In this document: one piece after another, positions 27,003 to 35,769 of the stretch | Numbering within the stretch: position 1 is the first letter of the stretch | Layout: every line of letters begins with the position of its first letter | Notes under the pieces: model-generated | What the model was told of the DNA's origin: nothing | What the model saw: the letters and a program-made list of their open reading frames with translations, nothing else | Database searches by the model: none | Source: Clostridioides difficile | GTDB lineage: Bacteria > Bacillota > Clostridia > Peptostreptococcales > Peptostreptococcaceae | Assembly: GCA_012955965.1 (NCBI GenBank) | Contig: JABBZI010000019.1 | Location: 1-64,000, forward strand | DNA length: 64,000 nucleotides | Direction: 5' to 3' | Translations under genes and position numbers: made by a program

Positions 27003-28490
27003 TTATAACTTAAATACTATAGTAAACTTAGCTCCTTTTTTACCATTTTCTGCATATATACGTCCTCCATGTTTATTTACAATAGATTTAACTATTGATA
27101 ATCCAATTCCATGATTTCCCCCAACCCCCTTATAAAATCGTTCAAAAATATGAGGTAAATCGTCTTTATTAATACCAATCCCATCATCTTCAACTACAAC
27201 AACTATATTTTTTTGATTATATTTACATACTATTTTAATTTCACTCTTAGCATACCTTAAAGCATTTTCTATAAGATTCATAAATGCTTTGGATACATTT
27301 TTTTCATCACATTCAAATAGAACCATTTCTTCATCAAACTCATAAATAAATTTTATACCTTTATTTGTCGCTCTTACATTTTGTCTGGAACCACAGTTTG
27401 AAAGTATTTCCCTTAAATCACATTCTACAAGGTCATAATCTTTACTTATATTATCAATTTTAGATATATATAACAAATCTTCAACCATATCGCTCAATCT
27501 ATCACTTTCTTCAAGTATTATATCACTTGCATGTTTGCTATCTATTACATTATACTTTATGGCCTCTGCATAACCTTTAATGGACATAAGTGGAGTTCTA
27601 AGTTCATGAGAAGCATTTTGAAAAAATATTTTTTGTTCATTATCATACTTATCAAGATATTCAGCACTCTTATTCATAATATTTGAAAGTTCTACTAATT
27701 CCTTATCTGAAAAGTCAAAGTAAGTTCTTTTAAAATCCCCATGACCCATTTTTTTTGCAAAACCACATAACTCTTTTATTGGCTTAGCAATTTTCTCAGA
27801 TAAAACTACAGCTGTAAATATTGCTAATATCCCAGCAAAACACATTACAAATATCAGTACAATGTTTATCTTTTGGACTAAATTTAAAGTTTTTGATATA
27901 TCTATAAAAAGAATCAAATACTTATCTTGTTCTCCATATATACTAGTGATTTTTACAGTCGAAATATAATAATCTTTACTTCCAGTGGATATACGTGTGT
28001 TTTCATCTGAGTTTAAGTCGAGTTTTTCGTTTTGGATACACTTTTTAATCGATTCCATCTCATCAATATTCTTTAAAAAATCATCCTCTCTTGTTGGAAA
28101 TATCAAGTTATACTTTGAATCAATCACCATAGCATCAGCATCTGATTGTGTTTCTGCCATCCTAACTTTATCTTGTACATTTCTCATAAAATTAGATAAT
28201 GCTTTTGGTGGAAGCTTTCCATCATCTTGAGGAGGCTTGATAGGTCTAAAATTACTATCCATATGTTCTACTATTTCTGTAGATTTTGTTAGTTCTTCAT
28301 TTGCAGTAGTTTTTATATATGTATCAAGCAATATATTAAAAGATACTAATATTATTATAAAAACTACAATTACCAAACACAATATACTCAATAAAATCCT
28401 AGTTTTTATACTTATATTTTTCTTTGAAAATTTTAATTTAAGTATAGATTTAATCTTATTTGTTCTCTTTTTATCATTTTTATTTTCCAT
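27003..28490 (-). CDS. two-component sensor histidine kinase
   Basis: 495 residues. Basic N-terminus, helix 1 (about 32-55), extracellular sensor region about 56-205, helix 2 (about 208-230), HAMP, then the kinase core. H-box NASHELRTPLMSIKGYAEAI, N-box NLIENALRYA, G1 VEDDGIGI and G2 GIGLSIV are all intact. The start overlaps the response-regulator stop by 11 bp, so the two are one operon. Stimulus unknown. Confidence 0.93.
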   Translation of the reverse strand: MENKNDKKRTNKIKSILKLKFSKKNISIKTRILLSILCLVIVVFIIILVSFNILLDTYIKTTANEELTKSTEIVEHMDSNFRPIKPPQDDGKLPPKALSNFMRNVQDKVRMAETQSDADAMVIDSKYNLIFPTREDDFLKNIDEMESIKKCIQNEKLDLNSDENTRISTGSKDYYISTVKITSIYGEQDKYLILFIDISKTLNLVQKINIVLIFVMCFAGILAIFTAVVLSEKIAKPIKELCGFAKKMGHGDFKRTYFDFSDKELVELSNIMNKSAEYLDKYDNEQKIFFQNASHELRTPLMSIKGYAEAIKYNVIDSKHASDIILEESDRLSDMVEDLLYISKIDNISKDYDLVECDLREILSNCGSRQNVRATNKGIKFIYEFDEEMVLFECDEKNVSKAFMNLIENALRYAKSEIKIVCKYNQKNIVVVVEDDGIGINKDDLPHIFERFYKGVGGNHGIGLSIVKSIVNKHGGRIYAENGKKGAKFTIVFKL

Positions 28491-29196
28491 CTGAATTTTT
28501 CTCCTTTAATCTAAACCCAAAACCCCAGACAGTTTCTATCAAAATATTTGTATCTAAAATTTTTTTACGTAGTCTCTTTACCGTATCATCAGCAGCTCTT
28601 GTCTCAACTTCTATATCATATCCCCATATTTTATTTAATAATTCATCTCTAGAAACTGCCCTGTCTCTATTTTCAAACAAATAGGTCAATAAGTTGTATT
28701 CATTCGGTGTTAAGTCTATATTGTCACTTTTATTTGTAACGATTTTATTCTTTTTATTTATTGTTATATCACCAAATTTCAATTCCATATCTATAGAATC
28801 ACCATACTTATCATAATTTTGTTTCTTTTCAAATTCTATCCTTCTAAATATAGATTTTACTCTCATAACTAAAGACATTGGACTAAATGGCTTTGTAAAA
28901 TAATCATCACTGCCTAAGGTTATCCCTGTAATATAATCTATATCTGTATCTCTTGCAGTAAGCATGATTATTGGAACTGTACTCTTCTCACGAAGTTTCG
29001 TACATACATCAAAACCGCTTAAACCAGGCATCATTATATCTAGTATTACTAAGTCACACTCTTTTTTATTAAATTGCTCTAAAAGTTCATCACCTGTTTT
29101 AAAATCCATAACATCATGGCCTTCATTTTTTAAGAATGTCTTTACCAAATTTCTTATATTATCTTCGTCATCTGCTATATAAATTAACTTATTCAT
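28480..29196 (-). CDS. OmpR-family response regulator
   Basis: 238 residues. Receiver domain with acidic pocket (IADDEDN), phospho-acceptor Asp in LVILDIMMPG, Thr in MLTARD and Lys in YFTKPFSP, then an OmpR winged helix (LTPNEYNLLTYLFENRDRAVSRDELL, then RAADDTVKRLRKKI). Partner of the kinase downstream. Likely binds the 11-bp direct repeats at 29351-29372. Confidence 0.94.
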   Translation of the reverse strand: MNKLIYIADDEDNIRNLVKTFLKNEGHDVMDFKTGDELLEQFNKKECDLVILDIMMPGLSGFDVCTKLREKSTVPIIMLTARDTDIDYITGITLGSDDYFTKPFSPMSLVMRVKSIFRRIEFEKKQNYDKYGDSIDMELKFGDITINKKNKIVTNKSDNIDLTPNEYNLLTYLFENRDRAVSRDELLNKIWGYDIEVETRAADDTVKRLRKKILDTNILIETVWGFGFRLKEKNSDGK

Positions 29197-29661
29197 ATAC
29201 TCACTCCTTAATAAACTCTTAATTTAAATTAAATAGTATAAATAATATTGATTAAACAATTAAATCCCAATATGTAAGATAAATATTATTTTTTACTATA
29301 TTTAAATTATATCAGCTTTTTACGGTACATTAGTTTTAAAATTGTTTAGATTTTAAGGCAATTTTAAGGCAAAAATAAATTATTATATAATTTATTAAAC
29401 TCATTGCAAAATGTTATAAAATAATAACAAAATATCTAAATATATTTATTCATTTCCTACCAAAACTGATATTTTTTAGACTTTTTATTGAATATTCAAA
29501 CAATTAATATTATAGTTATATTAAGCAATACAGTTTACTTCAAACATAAGAAACATTTACTCATATATCATACTTATTCAATTCTCAACTAATTTTATGG
29601 ATTTCTTAAACTCATTAACAAAATAAAACTAGGTAAAGTATCTATGAAAGGAGAATTTAAA
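29197..29661. other. divergent regulatory region of the two-component operon
   Basis: AT-rich and without genes. It holds the tandem 11-bp repeat at 29351-29372 and a TATAAT (29311-29306, minus strand) with no good -35, which fits an activator-dependent promoter for the response-regulator gene. Nothing further supported in 29373-29640. Confidence 0.5.
29351..29372. promoter_or_regulatory. tandem 11-bp direct repeat, OmpR/PhoB-type binding site
   Basis: TTTTAAGGCAA is present twice head-to-tail with an exact 11-bp period, the spacing recognised by OmpR/PhoB dimers. It is about 40 bp upstream of the candidate -10 at 29311-29306 of the response-regulator gene. A weaker related 11-mer (TTTTAAAATTG) lies at 29334-29344. 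Confidence 0.6.
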
Positions 29662-30081
29662 ATGAAAAAAGCTCTTAGATATCTTTTATTTTTAATTATT
29701 CTATTACTTATGTATTTCTTAGCCGTCAAATTAAATTTTGATTATTATCATCAAACTCATACCAGTTTTACACAAGACTTTAAAAAATTTGTTTTTATTA
29801 ATTTGGTTTCCTCTGGTGGTATTGGTTTATTACTAGGTGTTGAATTATTTATTAATGAACATAAAAAAAATGGTAATTGGTATCTTGATATTCCAAGAGT
29901 AGTTATTCTCTGTATTCCATCTTTTTTTCTAGCATTAATGCCTATGCTAATCTTTATGTTTCCAGTTGGATATATTCCAATTATAGGTAATTTCATTATG
30001 CTTGACCGAATACCACTGAATATAACAATTTTTAATATCTTACTTGGATACTTCTTGATAACGAGTTTTCATAAAAAGTAA
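29662..30081 (+). CDS. small four-helix membrane protein of unknown function
   Basis: 139 residues, with hydrophobic segments at about 6-24, 44-65, 83-108 and 115-133. I do not recognise a family. ATG 29662 is chosen because AAAGGAG sits eight to ten bases before it; the in-frame ATG at 29644 precedes that site. It is divergent from the two-component operon, which may regulate it, and ends at a strong bidirectional terminator shared with nagB. Confidence 0.7.
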   Translation: MKKALRYLLFLIILLLMYFLAVKLNFDYYHQTHTSFTQDFKKFVFINLVSSGGIGLLLGVELFINEHKKNGNWYLDIPRVVILCIPSFFLALMPMLIFMFPVGYIPIIGNFIMLDRIPLNITIFNILLGYFLITSFHKK

Positions 30082-30100
30082 TAACTAAATAACTTAAATA

Positions 30101-30148
30101 AAAATAGCTATCTTTAAATAAATTCTATTATTTAAAGATAGCTATTTT
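30101..30148 (+). terminator. bidirectional terminator between membrane protein gene and nagB
   Basis: 20-bp perfect stem AAAATAGCTATCTTTAAATA with its complement, 8-nt loop and T/A runs on both sides, between convergent genes. Confidence 0.9.
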
Positions 30149-30170
30149 TTACTTAAACTCAATTATATTC

Positions 30171-30920
30171 TTATACTAATTTATAATCTTTTGGATTCAG
30201 TTTACTTGCTGCTGCTTCATCTACTATAACTATAGTATCTTTGTGAAGTTGAAGTATAGAGCCAGGAACTTCTGGAGTTATATCTCCATAAACAGTTTTA
30301 TATACTGCATCAGCTTTTTCTTCTCCTGAAGCTAAAAGTAATATTTTTTTAGATTTTAATATTGAACCAATTCCCATACTTACAGCTTTTTTAGGTACAT
30401 CTTCTCTTGATTCAAAGAATCTTGCATTAGCTTCTATTGTAGATTCCGTAAGTTCAACTACATGAGTTCTTTTTGCAAATTTATTGTCAGGTTCATTAAA
30501 ACCTATGTGAGCATTACGACCTATTCCAAGCACTTGTACATCTATACCACCAGCTGCATCTATAGAAGCTTCATAATTTATACATTCTTCTTCAATATCA
30601 TCAGCCATTCCATTTGGTAGATGAGTATTCTCTAACTTTATATTTACATGATTGAATAGATTCTCTTTCATAAAATAATCATAGCTTTGGTCATTAGATA
30701 CTGGTAACTTATAATATTCATCTAAATTAAAGCTCATTACGTCTGAAAAATCTACTATGTTATCATTATATTTCTTTACTAAATCTCTATACATACCTAC
30801 TGGTGTACTTCCTGTAGCTAGTCCTAATATTGAATTTGGCTTTAAAACTATTTGAGCTGCTATCATCTCAGCTGCTTTTTTACTCATTCCATCGTAATCT
30901 TTACATACTAATACTCTCAT
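30171..30920 (-). CDS. nagB: glucosamine-6-phosphate deaminase
   Basis: 249 residues, the usual length for Firmicute NagB. LGLATGSTPVGMY phosphate-binding segment, SFNLDEYYKL and GIGRNAHIGFNEP active-site segments present. Converts glucosamine-6-phosphate to fructose-6-phosphate and ammonia, the last step of N-acetylglucosamine use. It lies 97 bp behind nagA and ends at the shared terminator. AGGAGG ribosome binding site. Confidence 0.95.
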   Translation of the reverse strand: MRVLVCKDYDGMSKKAAEMIAAQIVLKPNSILGLATGSTPVGMYRDLVKKYNDNIVDFSDVMSFNLDEYYKLPVSNDQSYDYFMKENLFNHVNIKLENTHLPNGMADDIEEECINYEASIDAAGGIDVQVLGIGRNAHIGFNEPDNKFAKRTHVVELTESTIEANARFFESREDVPKKAVSMGIGSILKSKKILLLASGEEKADAVYKTVYGDITPEVPGSILQLHKDTIVIVDEAAASKLNPKDYKLV

Positions 30921-31017
30921 TTTGTTCCTCCTAAATTTTAGCTAATACTTTAATTGATATAAATTCAATTTACTATTTTTTATGTTACTTTTATCTTCTT
31001 TAAAGTTTGTTTTTATA

Positions 31018-32151
31018 TTACATATTTTTATATACTACTTCGCCTAAACAAAGAGTCATCTTACAATCTAAATTCTCATCAAATACAGCTATATCTGCAT
31101 CCTTACCTATTTCTAAACTTCCTTTTTTGTAATTTATACCTAAAGATGTTGCAGGATTTAAAGATGCTAAATTAATTGCTTCATTTACTTTAAGGTTTGT
31201 ATTATCAAAGAAGTTAAGTACCATTTTATTTAAAGATAATACACTTCCAGCTAGTGCTCCATTTTCAAGTCTAGCTTCATTCCCCTTAACTACGACTTTC
31301 TGACCTCCAAGAGCATAATTTCCATCTTCAAGCCCACCAGCTTCTATAGAGTCTGTTATTAAAATAAGTCTTTCTTTTCCTTTATTATTCAATATAAATT
31401 GAAATAAATCTTTATTTATATGGATTGTATCTGCTATTAATTCACTATATACATTAGTTGTAAGCGCTGCACCAACAACACCTGGGTCTCTATGATTTAA
31501 ACCAGTCATAGCATTAAACATATGAGTCACATTTGTTACGCCTAAGTTTATAGCTTCTTTAGCTTGCTCATAATTTGCATTACTATGACCAATAGATAAT
31601 ACTATATCTGTACATCTTTTTATTTCTCTAGTAAAATCAAAATCAATATCCTTCTCTGGAGCATAAGTTATGACTTTTATAACATCTTTATATTCTTTAA
31701 TAAATTCATATTTTGAATTTATTATAAATTTTTCGTTTTGTGCTCCTTTATAATTTTCATTTATAAAAGGTCCTTCTAAGTGTGCACCTAATACCTGTGC
31801 TCCTTTAAGTTTTCTATTTTGGGCTTTTTTTATAACTTCAAGCGCATCATAAACATGTTCTTTATCCATAGTCATTGTAGTTGGAAGAAAAGAAGTTACT
31901 CCATGTCTCATTATTGATTTTGAAATTGTCTCAATAGATTCATCTGTAGAGTCCATTGTGTCTTTACCCATATTTCCATGTATATGAATATCAATAAGCC
32001 CTGGAGATATATACTTTCCATCAACATCTATAACTTCACAATCATTTGGTATACTATCAGCTATATCAATTATTTTTTCATCAAATACGAGTACTTTATT
32101 TTCCAAGATTTGATTTTTTAATATTATCTTTCCATTAATTAAACATTTCAT
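31018..32151 (-). CDS. nagA: N-acetylglucosamine-6-phosphate deacetylase
   Basis: 377 residues. Metal-ligand DIHIHGNMGKD, metal glutamate in GAHLEGPFIN, SIGHSNA and VTHMFNAM histidines, and the catalytic aspartate in LITDSIEAGG are visible. Removes the acetyl group from GlcNAc-6-phosphate to feed NagB. The in-frame GTG at 32160 is the Shine-Dalgarno AGGTGA itself, so ATG 32151 is the start. It follows the nagR gene with 9 bp between. Confidence 0.94.
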   Translation of the reverse strand: MKCLINGKIILKNQILENKVLVFDEKIIDIADSIPNDCEVIDVDGKYISPGLIDIHIHGNMGKDTMDSTDESIETISKSIMRHGVTSFLPTTMTMDKEHVYDALEVIKKAQNRKLKGAQVLGAHLEGPFINENYKGAQNEKFIINSKYEFIKEYKDVIKVITYAPEKDIDFDFTREIKRCTDIVLSIGHSNANYEQAKEAINLGVTNVTHMFNAMTGLNHRDPGVVGAALTTNVYSELIADTIHINKDLFQFILNNKGKERLILITDSIEAGGLEDGNYALGGQKVVVKGNEARLENGALAGSVLSLNKMVLNFFDNTNLKVNEAINLASLNPATSLGINYKKGSLEIGKDADIAVFDENLDCKMTLCLGEVVYKNM

Positions 32152-32160
32152 ATTATTCAC

Positions 32161-32895
32161 CTACTCACTCAATACTATTTCATATTGATATTTATCTGTT
32201 CTAAATATTGATATGGTATATTCTATAGGATTACCTTCTCTATTATAAGAATTTCTATGAAGCTTAAGAGCCAAAGCACCTTCTTCTGTCTCCAAAAGTT
32301 TACTTTCTTCATCAGAAAGTATTATTGGCTCCATTACTTGCTCAGCTTTTTGTATCTTATAACCATATTTTTCATTTAACACTCTATATAATGAAGAATT
32401 ATCTAATATCCCTTTTGTAAGACCCTTACACATTTCTTCTGATAAATATACTATTTCCAATCCAAATGGCTCTCCATCAGTATATCTAAGTCTAACAATC
32501 TTATATATATTTGTGGTATTATCACTTATTCCAAGCTTTCTTTTAACTAAATCATCAGGTAGTTCCATCTCAAAGGATAATATATCCGTTTTTATATTTA
32601 CTCCCTTTTCTTTCATAACATCAGTAAAACCTTTTACATTTGAAAACTGATACTTCTTTTTTTGCTTTGCAACAAATGTCCCTTTGCCTTGTACTCTATA
32701 AAGAAGACCTTCTGTAACTAATCCAACAATCGTTTTATTTACTGTCATACGACTTACATTTTGTATGTTGCAAAGTTCTCTTTCTGGCATTATTGCATCG
32801 CCTTCTTTAAGTTCATCAGTTTCTATCATATCTCTTATTATTGAACTTAATTGAGTATGCAATGGTATATTACTAGATTTATCTACTATTTTCAT
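32161..32895 (-). CDS. nagR: GntR/HutC-family repressor of amino-sugar genes (NagR/YvoA-like)
   Basis: 244 residues. N-terminal GntR winged helix (LHTQLSSIIRDMIETDELKEG, then MPERELCNIQNVSRMTVNKTI), then a HutC/UTRA ligand domain (TDILSFEMELPDDLVKRKLG, IEYTISIFRTDKY). ATG 32895 is used; a longer frame to 32928 would start inside the operator. First gene of nagR-nagA-nagB and preceded by two copies of its expected operator. Ligand is probably GlcN-6-P or GlcNAc-6-P, as in YvoA. Confidence 0.88.
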   Translation of the reverse strand: MKIVDKSSNIPLHTQLSSIIRDMIETDELKEGDAIMPERELCNIQNVSRMTVNKTIVGLVTEGLLYRVQGKGTFVAKQKKKYQFSNVKGFTDVMKEKGVNIKTDILSFEMELPDDLVKRKLGISDNTTNIYKIVRLRYTDGEPFGLEIVYLSEEMCKGLTKGILDNSSLYRVLNEKYGYKIQKAEQVMEPIILSDEESKLLETEEGALALKLHRNSYNREGNPIEYTISIFRTDKYQYEIVLSE

Positions 32896-32915
32896 ATAGT
32901 CACCACTTTTCGATA

Positions 32916-32944
32916 TGGTATATACCAATTTTGGTATATACCAA
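32916..32944. promoter_or_regulatory. tandem NagR operators
   Basis: Two palindromes, TGGTATATACCA (32916-32927) and TTGGTATATACCAA (32931-32944), centred 16 bp apart and starting right after the -10. They match the established GntR/HutC NagR(YvoA) operator form with TGGTAT-N-ACCA, so binding would block transcription start. Confidence 0.88.
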
Positions 32945-32972
32945 TTATACTTTAAAAGAAATTTTATTTCAA
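32944..32972 (-). promoter_or_regulatory. promoter of nagR-nagA-nagB
   Basis: Minus strand: -35 TTGAAA (32972-32967), 17-bp spacer, -10 TATAAT (32949-32944). The expected start near 32937 lies in the upstream operator. Confidence 0.85.
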
Positions 32973-33189
32973 TAGTTTTTAACTTATTTTGTAAAAATTT
33001 TAGTAAAATGTAAAGACAAAAAAGAAATTGGAGTTTATACTATATAAGAAGCTAGAGAATTGCAAAATACATAGATAAATACATTATTTATTACAAATTT
33101 CACTAATACTAATACATATACTGTGAAAAACTACTACATAAGTATATTATGGCTAAATTATAAATATAAAATGAGAGGATGATTTTAAT

Positions 33190-34032
33190 TTGATAAACAT
33201 AGGTGATTTTAATAAACTTACAGTAAAAAGAAAAACTGAATTTGGGTATTTTTTGGATGGACAGACTGATAATACAAAAGACGATATACTTCTTCATAAT
33301 AGATTAATTGGAAAAAATGAAATAAATATAGGTGATGAGGTAGATGTTTTTATATTTAAAGATTCTGATGACAGAACTGCTGCAACTTTAATCCCTCCTT
33401 TAGCTAAAGTTGGAGATGTAGCACACTTGAAAGTAGTTGACAATACAGATATTGGAACTTTCATAGATATGGGGCTTTCTAAGGACATACTAGTTCCTTT
33501 TAAAGCTAAAACTTATCCATTATTTAGAGACGAAAAATATTTATTTTATATATATTTGGATAAAAGTAAAAGAATTGCTGCTACTACAGATATAGATTCA
33601 TATTTATCAACAGACCATACTTACAATGTTGGAGATGTTGTAACTGGAATTGTGTATGGATTCCAAACTAATAACTCTGCCATGATATGTGTAGATAATA
33701 AATATGCAGGTGTAATACTTCATAATGAATACTTTACTGAATTAAAAACTGGCGATGTTCTTGAAAATTTACATGTTATAAAGGTATATGAAGATGGAAA
33801 ACTAGGTCTTTCTCCTAGAGGAAATAGAAAAGATGAACTTGATACTTTAGAAAATAAAATCTTAAGTTATTTAGAAGGTTCTGATGGATATATGAGATTT
33901 AATGATAAATCTGACCCTAAAGATATTTCTATATTATTTAATTCAAGTAAAAAGAATTTTAAAAGAGCTCTTGGAGTACTTATGAAAAAAGGATTAATCT
34001 ATCAAGATGAAGAAGGAACTTATTTAAAGTAA
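33190..34032 (+). CDS. CvfB/YitL-like S1 RNA-binding protein
   Basis: 280 residues. Tandem S1-like OB domains (about 1-60, 62-125 and 140-200; DVAHLKVVDNTDIGTFIDMG, then VGDVVTGIVYGF) and a C-terminal winged helix (about 220-280; SKKNFKRALGVLMKKGLI). The fold order is that of CvfB/YitL, an RNA-binding regulator of virulence factors in staphylococci. TTG start seven bases after GAGAGGATGA. It sits 20 bp ahead of the 34053 gene. Confidence 0.85.
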   Translation: MINIGDFNKLTVKRKTEFGYFLDGQTDNTKDDILLHNRLIGKNEINIGDEVDVFIFKDSDDRTAATLIPPLAKVGDVAHLKVVDNTDIGTFIDMGLSKDILVPFKAKTYPLFRDEKYLFYIYLDKSKRIAATTDIDSYLSTDHTYNVGDVVTGIVYGFQTNNSAMICVDNKYAGVILHNEYFTELKTGDVLENLHVIKVYEDGKLGLSPRGNRKDELDTLENKILSYLEGSDGYMRFNDKSDPKDISILFNSSKKNFKRALGVLMKKGLIYQDEEGTYLK

Positions 34033-34052
34033 AATATTTAGGAGAAATACAC

Positions 34053-34406
34053 ATGGATTTAGTCCAGTTAAAAATTAAAAAAGATAATTCTTTGGTAAAG
34101 TACATTAAGATTATCAGAAAATTTGATAACTCTTTATATGTTAATGTTATTAAGCAACGAATAGAAAATGATGATTTTGTGGTGGGATTTGATTTAGAAT
34201 ATTATGATGTGCTAGAAGAACTCAACGCAATTGATAGAAAAGAAGTTTTTCTTAATATGATAAGTGAACTTTTAGATGTCGGAGCCAGTATTACAATATA
34301 CGAAAATGGTAACTTATCTTCATTGGAATTCTTGGATAATTGGTTAAAAACTCTTAAGCAGATAAATCTTGAGATAGAAAAAGATATGTGTAGAGAAATA
34401 GAATAG
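34053..34406 (+). CDS. conserved small protein of unknown function
   Basis: 117 residues, soluble, rich in acidic and aliphatic residues, no signal or membrane segment. Predicted alpha/beta with a long C-terminal helix. I do not recognise a function. Co-transcribed with the CvfB-like gene (20 bp apart, AGGAG before the ATG), followed by a strong terminator. Confidence 0.7.
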   Translation: MDLVQLKIKKDNSLVKYIKIIRKFDNSLYVNVIKQRIENDDFVVGFDLEYYDVLEELNAIDRKEVFLNMISELLDVGASITIYENGNLSSLEFLDNWLKTLKQINLEIEKDMCREIE

Positions 34407-34470
34407 AAAAAATATATTTTAGACTTTGCAGTTTCAGGATAATATATATTTAACCATATAACTCATAACT

Positions 34471-34510
34471 AACAAATAGTGGTATGCTATAAAGCATACC
34501 ACTTGTTATT
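34471..34510 (+). terminator. terminator after CvfB-like operon
   Basis: 11-bp perfect stem AGTGGTATGCT/AGCATACCACT with a 4-nt loop, AACAA upstream and TTGTTATT downstream; can serve both strands. Confidence 0.8.
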
Positions 34511-34655
34511 AATATTACATTTCATACTTTTCTACATATACTTTCTTATAAACTAGCCTAACATATTATTCAAATAAATATAATCATTATACAGAATCAA
34601 TATATTTATTATCAATTTTTATAAATTTTATGCCATCTGCTAAATTTATAGAAAA

Positions 34656-34919
34656 TTACTTCCAACGCTTCAATGTTGGAAAGAAATTATTCATCACTGT
34701 TCTTGCTTCATCTTCAGTCATACCTTTATTACTTTCAAGCATATGAGGTACACAAATCTCTATCATCTCTTCCATACTTACATCAGCTGTAAATTCACCA
34801 TCTTTGAAACAATAACTACAATAATCAGTACTTTTACTTCCATCTTTATTTATCCCATATAATTCATTAGTTTGTCCCATTGGCATTGCACAACATTGGC
34901 AAAATTTAGTTTCTTCCAT
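34656..34919 (-). CDS. putative zinc-ribbon protein
   Basis: 87 residues. Cys pairs CQCCAMPM near the N-terminus and YCSYCFKDG about 25 residues on form a zinc ribbon of the small stand-alone family found widely in Firmicutes and often labelled as a putative zinc-ribbon regulator. The remainder is helical (MEEMIEICVPHMLE). Own ribosome binding site AAGGAG. Function not established. Confidence 0.78.
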   Translation of the reverse strand: MEETKFCQCCAMPMGQTNELYGINKDGSKSTDYCSYCFKDGEFTADVSMEEMIEICVPHMLESNKGMTEDEARTVMNNFFPTLKRWK

Positions 34920-35132
34920 TTTAAATCACTCCTTATATTTTTCTTTGGCTCTTAACCATATTTAGATTATAGCAATACTAATATGACATTATTATGTCAT
35001 ATTAAAAATAAAAAATATCGATTTTATCACAAATTCACTATTACTAAAAAAATATTGATATGATATAAGAAATAAAATTATTACACCAAAAGGTTGTCCT
35101 TTTAGTATTATTAAAAACTGGAAGTTTAATAA

Positions 35133-35513
35133 CTATATTTTCTTTTTTATTGTGTAGGATTGCAAACTTTTTTTGCATCCATTTTTTTCGTAGAACTCTT
35201 CTACTCCTGGCTGAGCACCAAAATACAACATGGTTGGAGTATTGTCTTTTGCAAGTTGTAGAAGATTACTGCCAATGCTTTGTTTTTGATACTCTGGAAG
35301 AACAAGCAATTCTGTAATTGTTCCAAAATAATATCCATCTGAAAGAACCCTCAAACAACCCACAAGCACTTTATCATCATAAGCAGTTATATTCAATGTT
35401 TTCGATAATGCAATCTGTGTTTTATCCATATCATAATCACCTGGCCATATCCTGTTAACGAATGGTATAAAAATTGAGGCATCAAGTTCTTGGTCATTAA
35501 CTTTATATTTCAT
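35133..35513 (-). CDS. GNAT-family N-acetyltransferase
   Basis: 126 residues. A compact GNAT domain; the acetyl-CoA loop reads VLPEYQKQSIGSNLLQLA (about residue 75) and the end reads FYEKNGCKKSLQSY, as in YitI/PhnO-like acetyltransferases. Acceptor substrate unknown. GGAGGTG ribosome binding site. Confidence 0.85.
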   Translation of the reverse strand: MKYKVNDQELDASIFIPFVNRIWPGDYDMDKTQIALSKTLNITAYDDKVLVGCLRVLSDGYYFGTITELLVLPEYQKQSIGSNLLQLAKDNTPTMLYFGAQPGVEEFYEKNGCKKSLQSYTIKKKI

Positions 35514-35769
35514 TATTTCTTACACCTCCATAAATTCAAATTTGTTACTTTATTATATCATTCCAATATAGGCACAACAATGAAAATCAGTACATATACA
35601 TTTTTTTAAAAAAGAAAAAATACTTTCAAGAAACTACCATCAAATGAGATATGTAATATTATTGATTAAATTTTTTTTATGAAGCTTTACAACTATGTAC
35701 CTGTTGAGGAAATAAGAGTAGAAATGCCCATATATCCAAAAAGATAAGGATGTATGAGCATATAAAGAT

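Noticed and set aside
33109-33297. 62-codon minus-strand frame over the CvfB-like gene start
   Set aside because: It overlaps a well-supported gene and has no ribosome binding site.
35726-35757. Weak hairpin (ATGCCCATATATCC / GGATGTATGAGCAT) after the malic enzyme gene
   Set aside because: 12 of 14 pairs but no T-run on the minus strand; terminator not supported.
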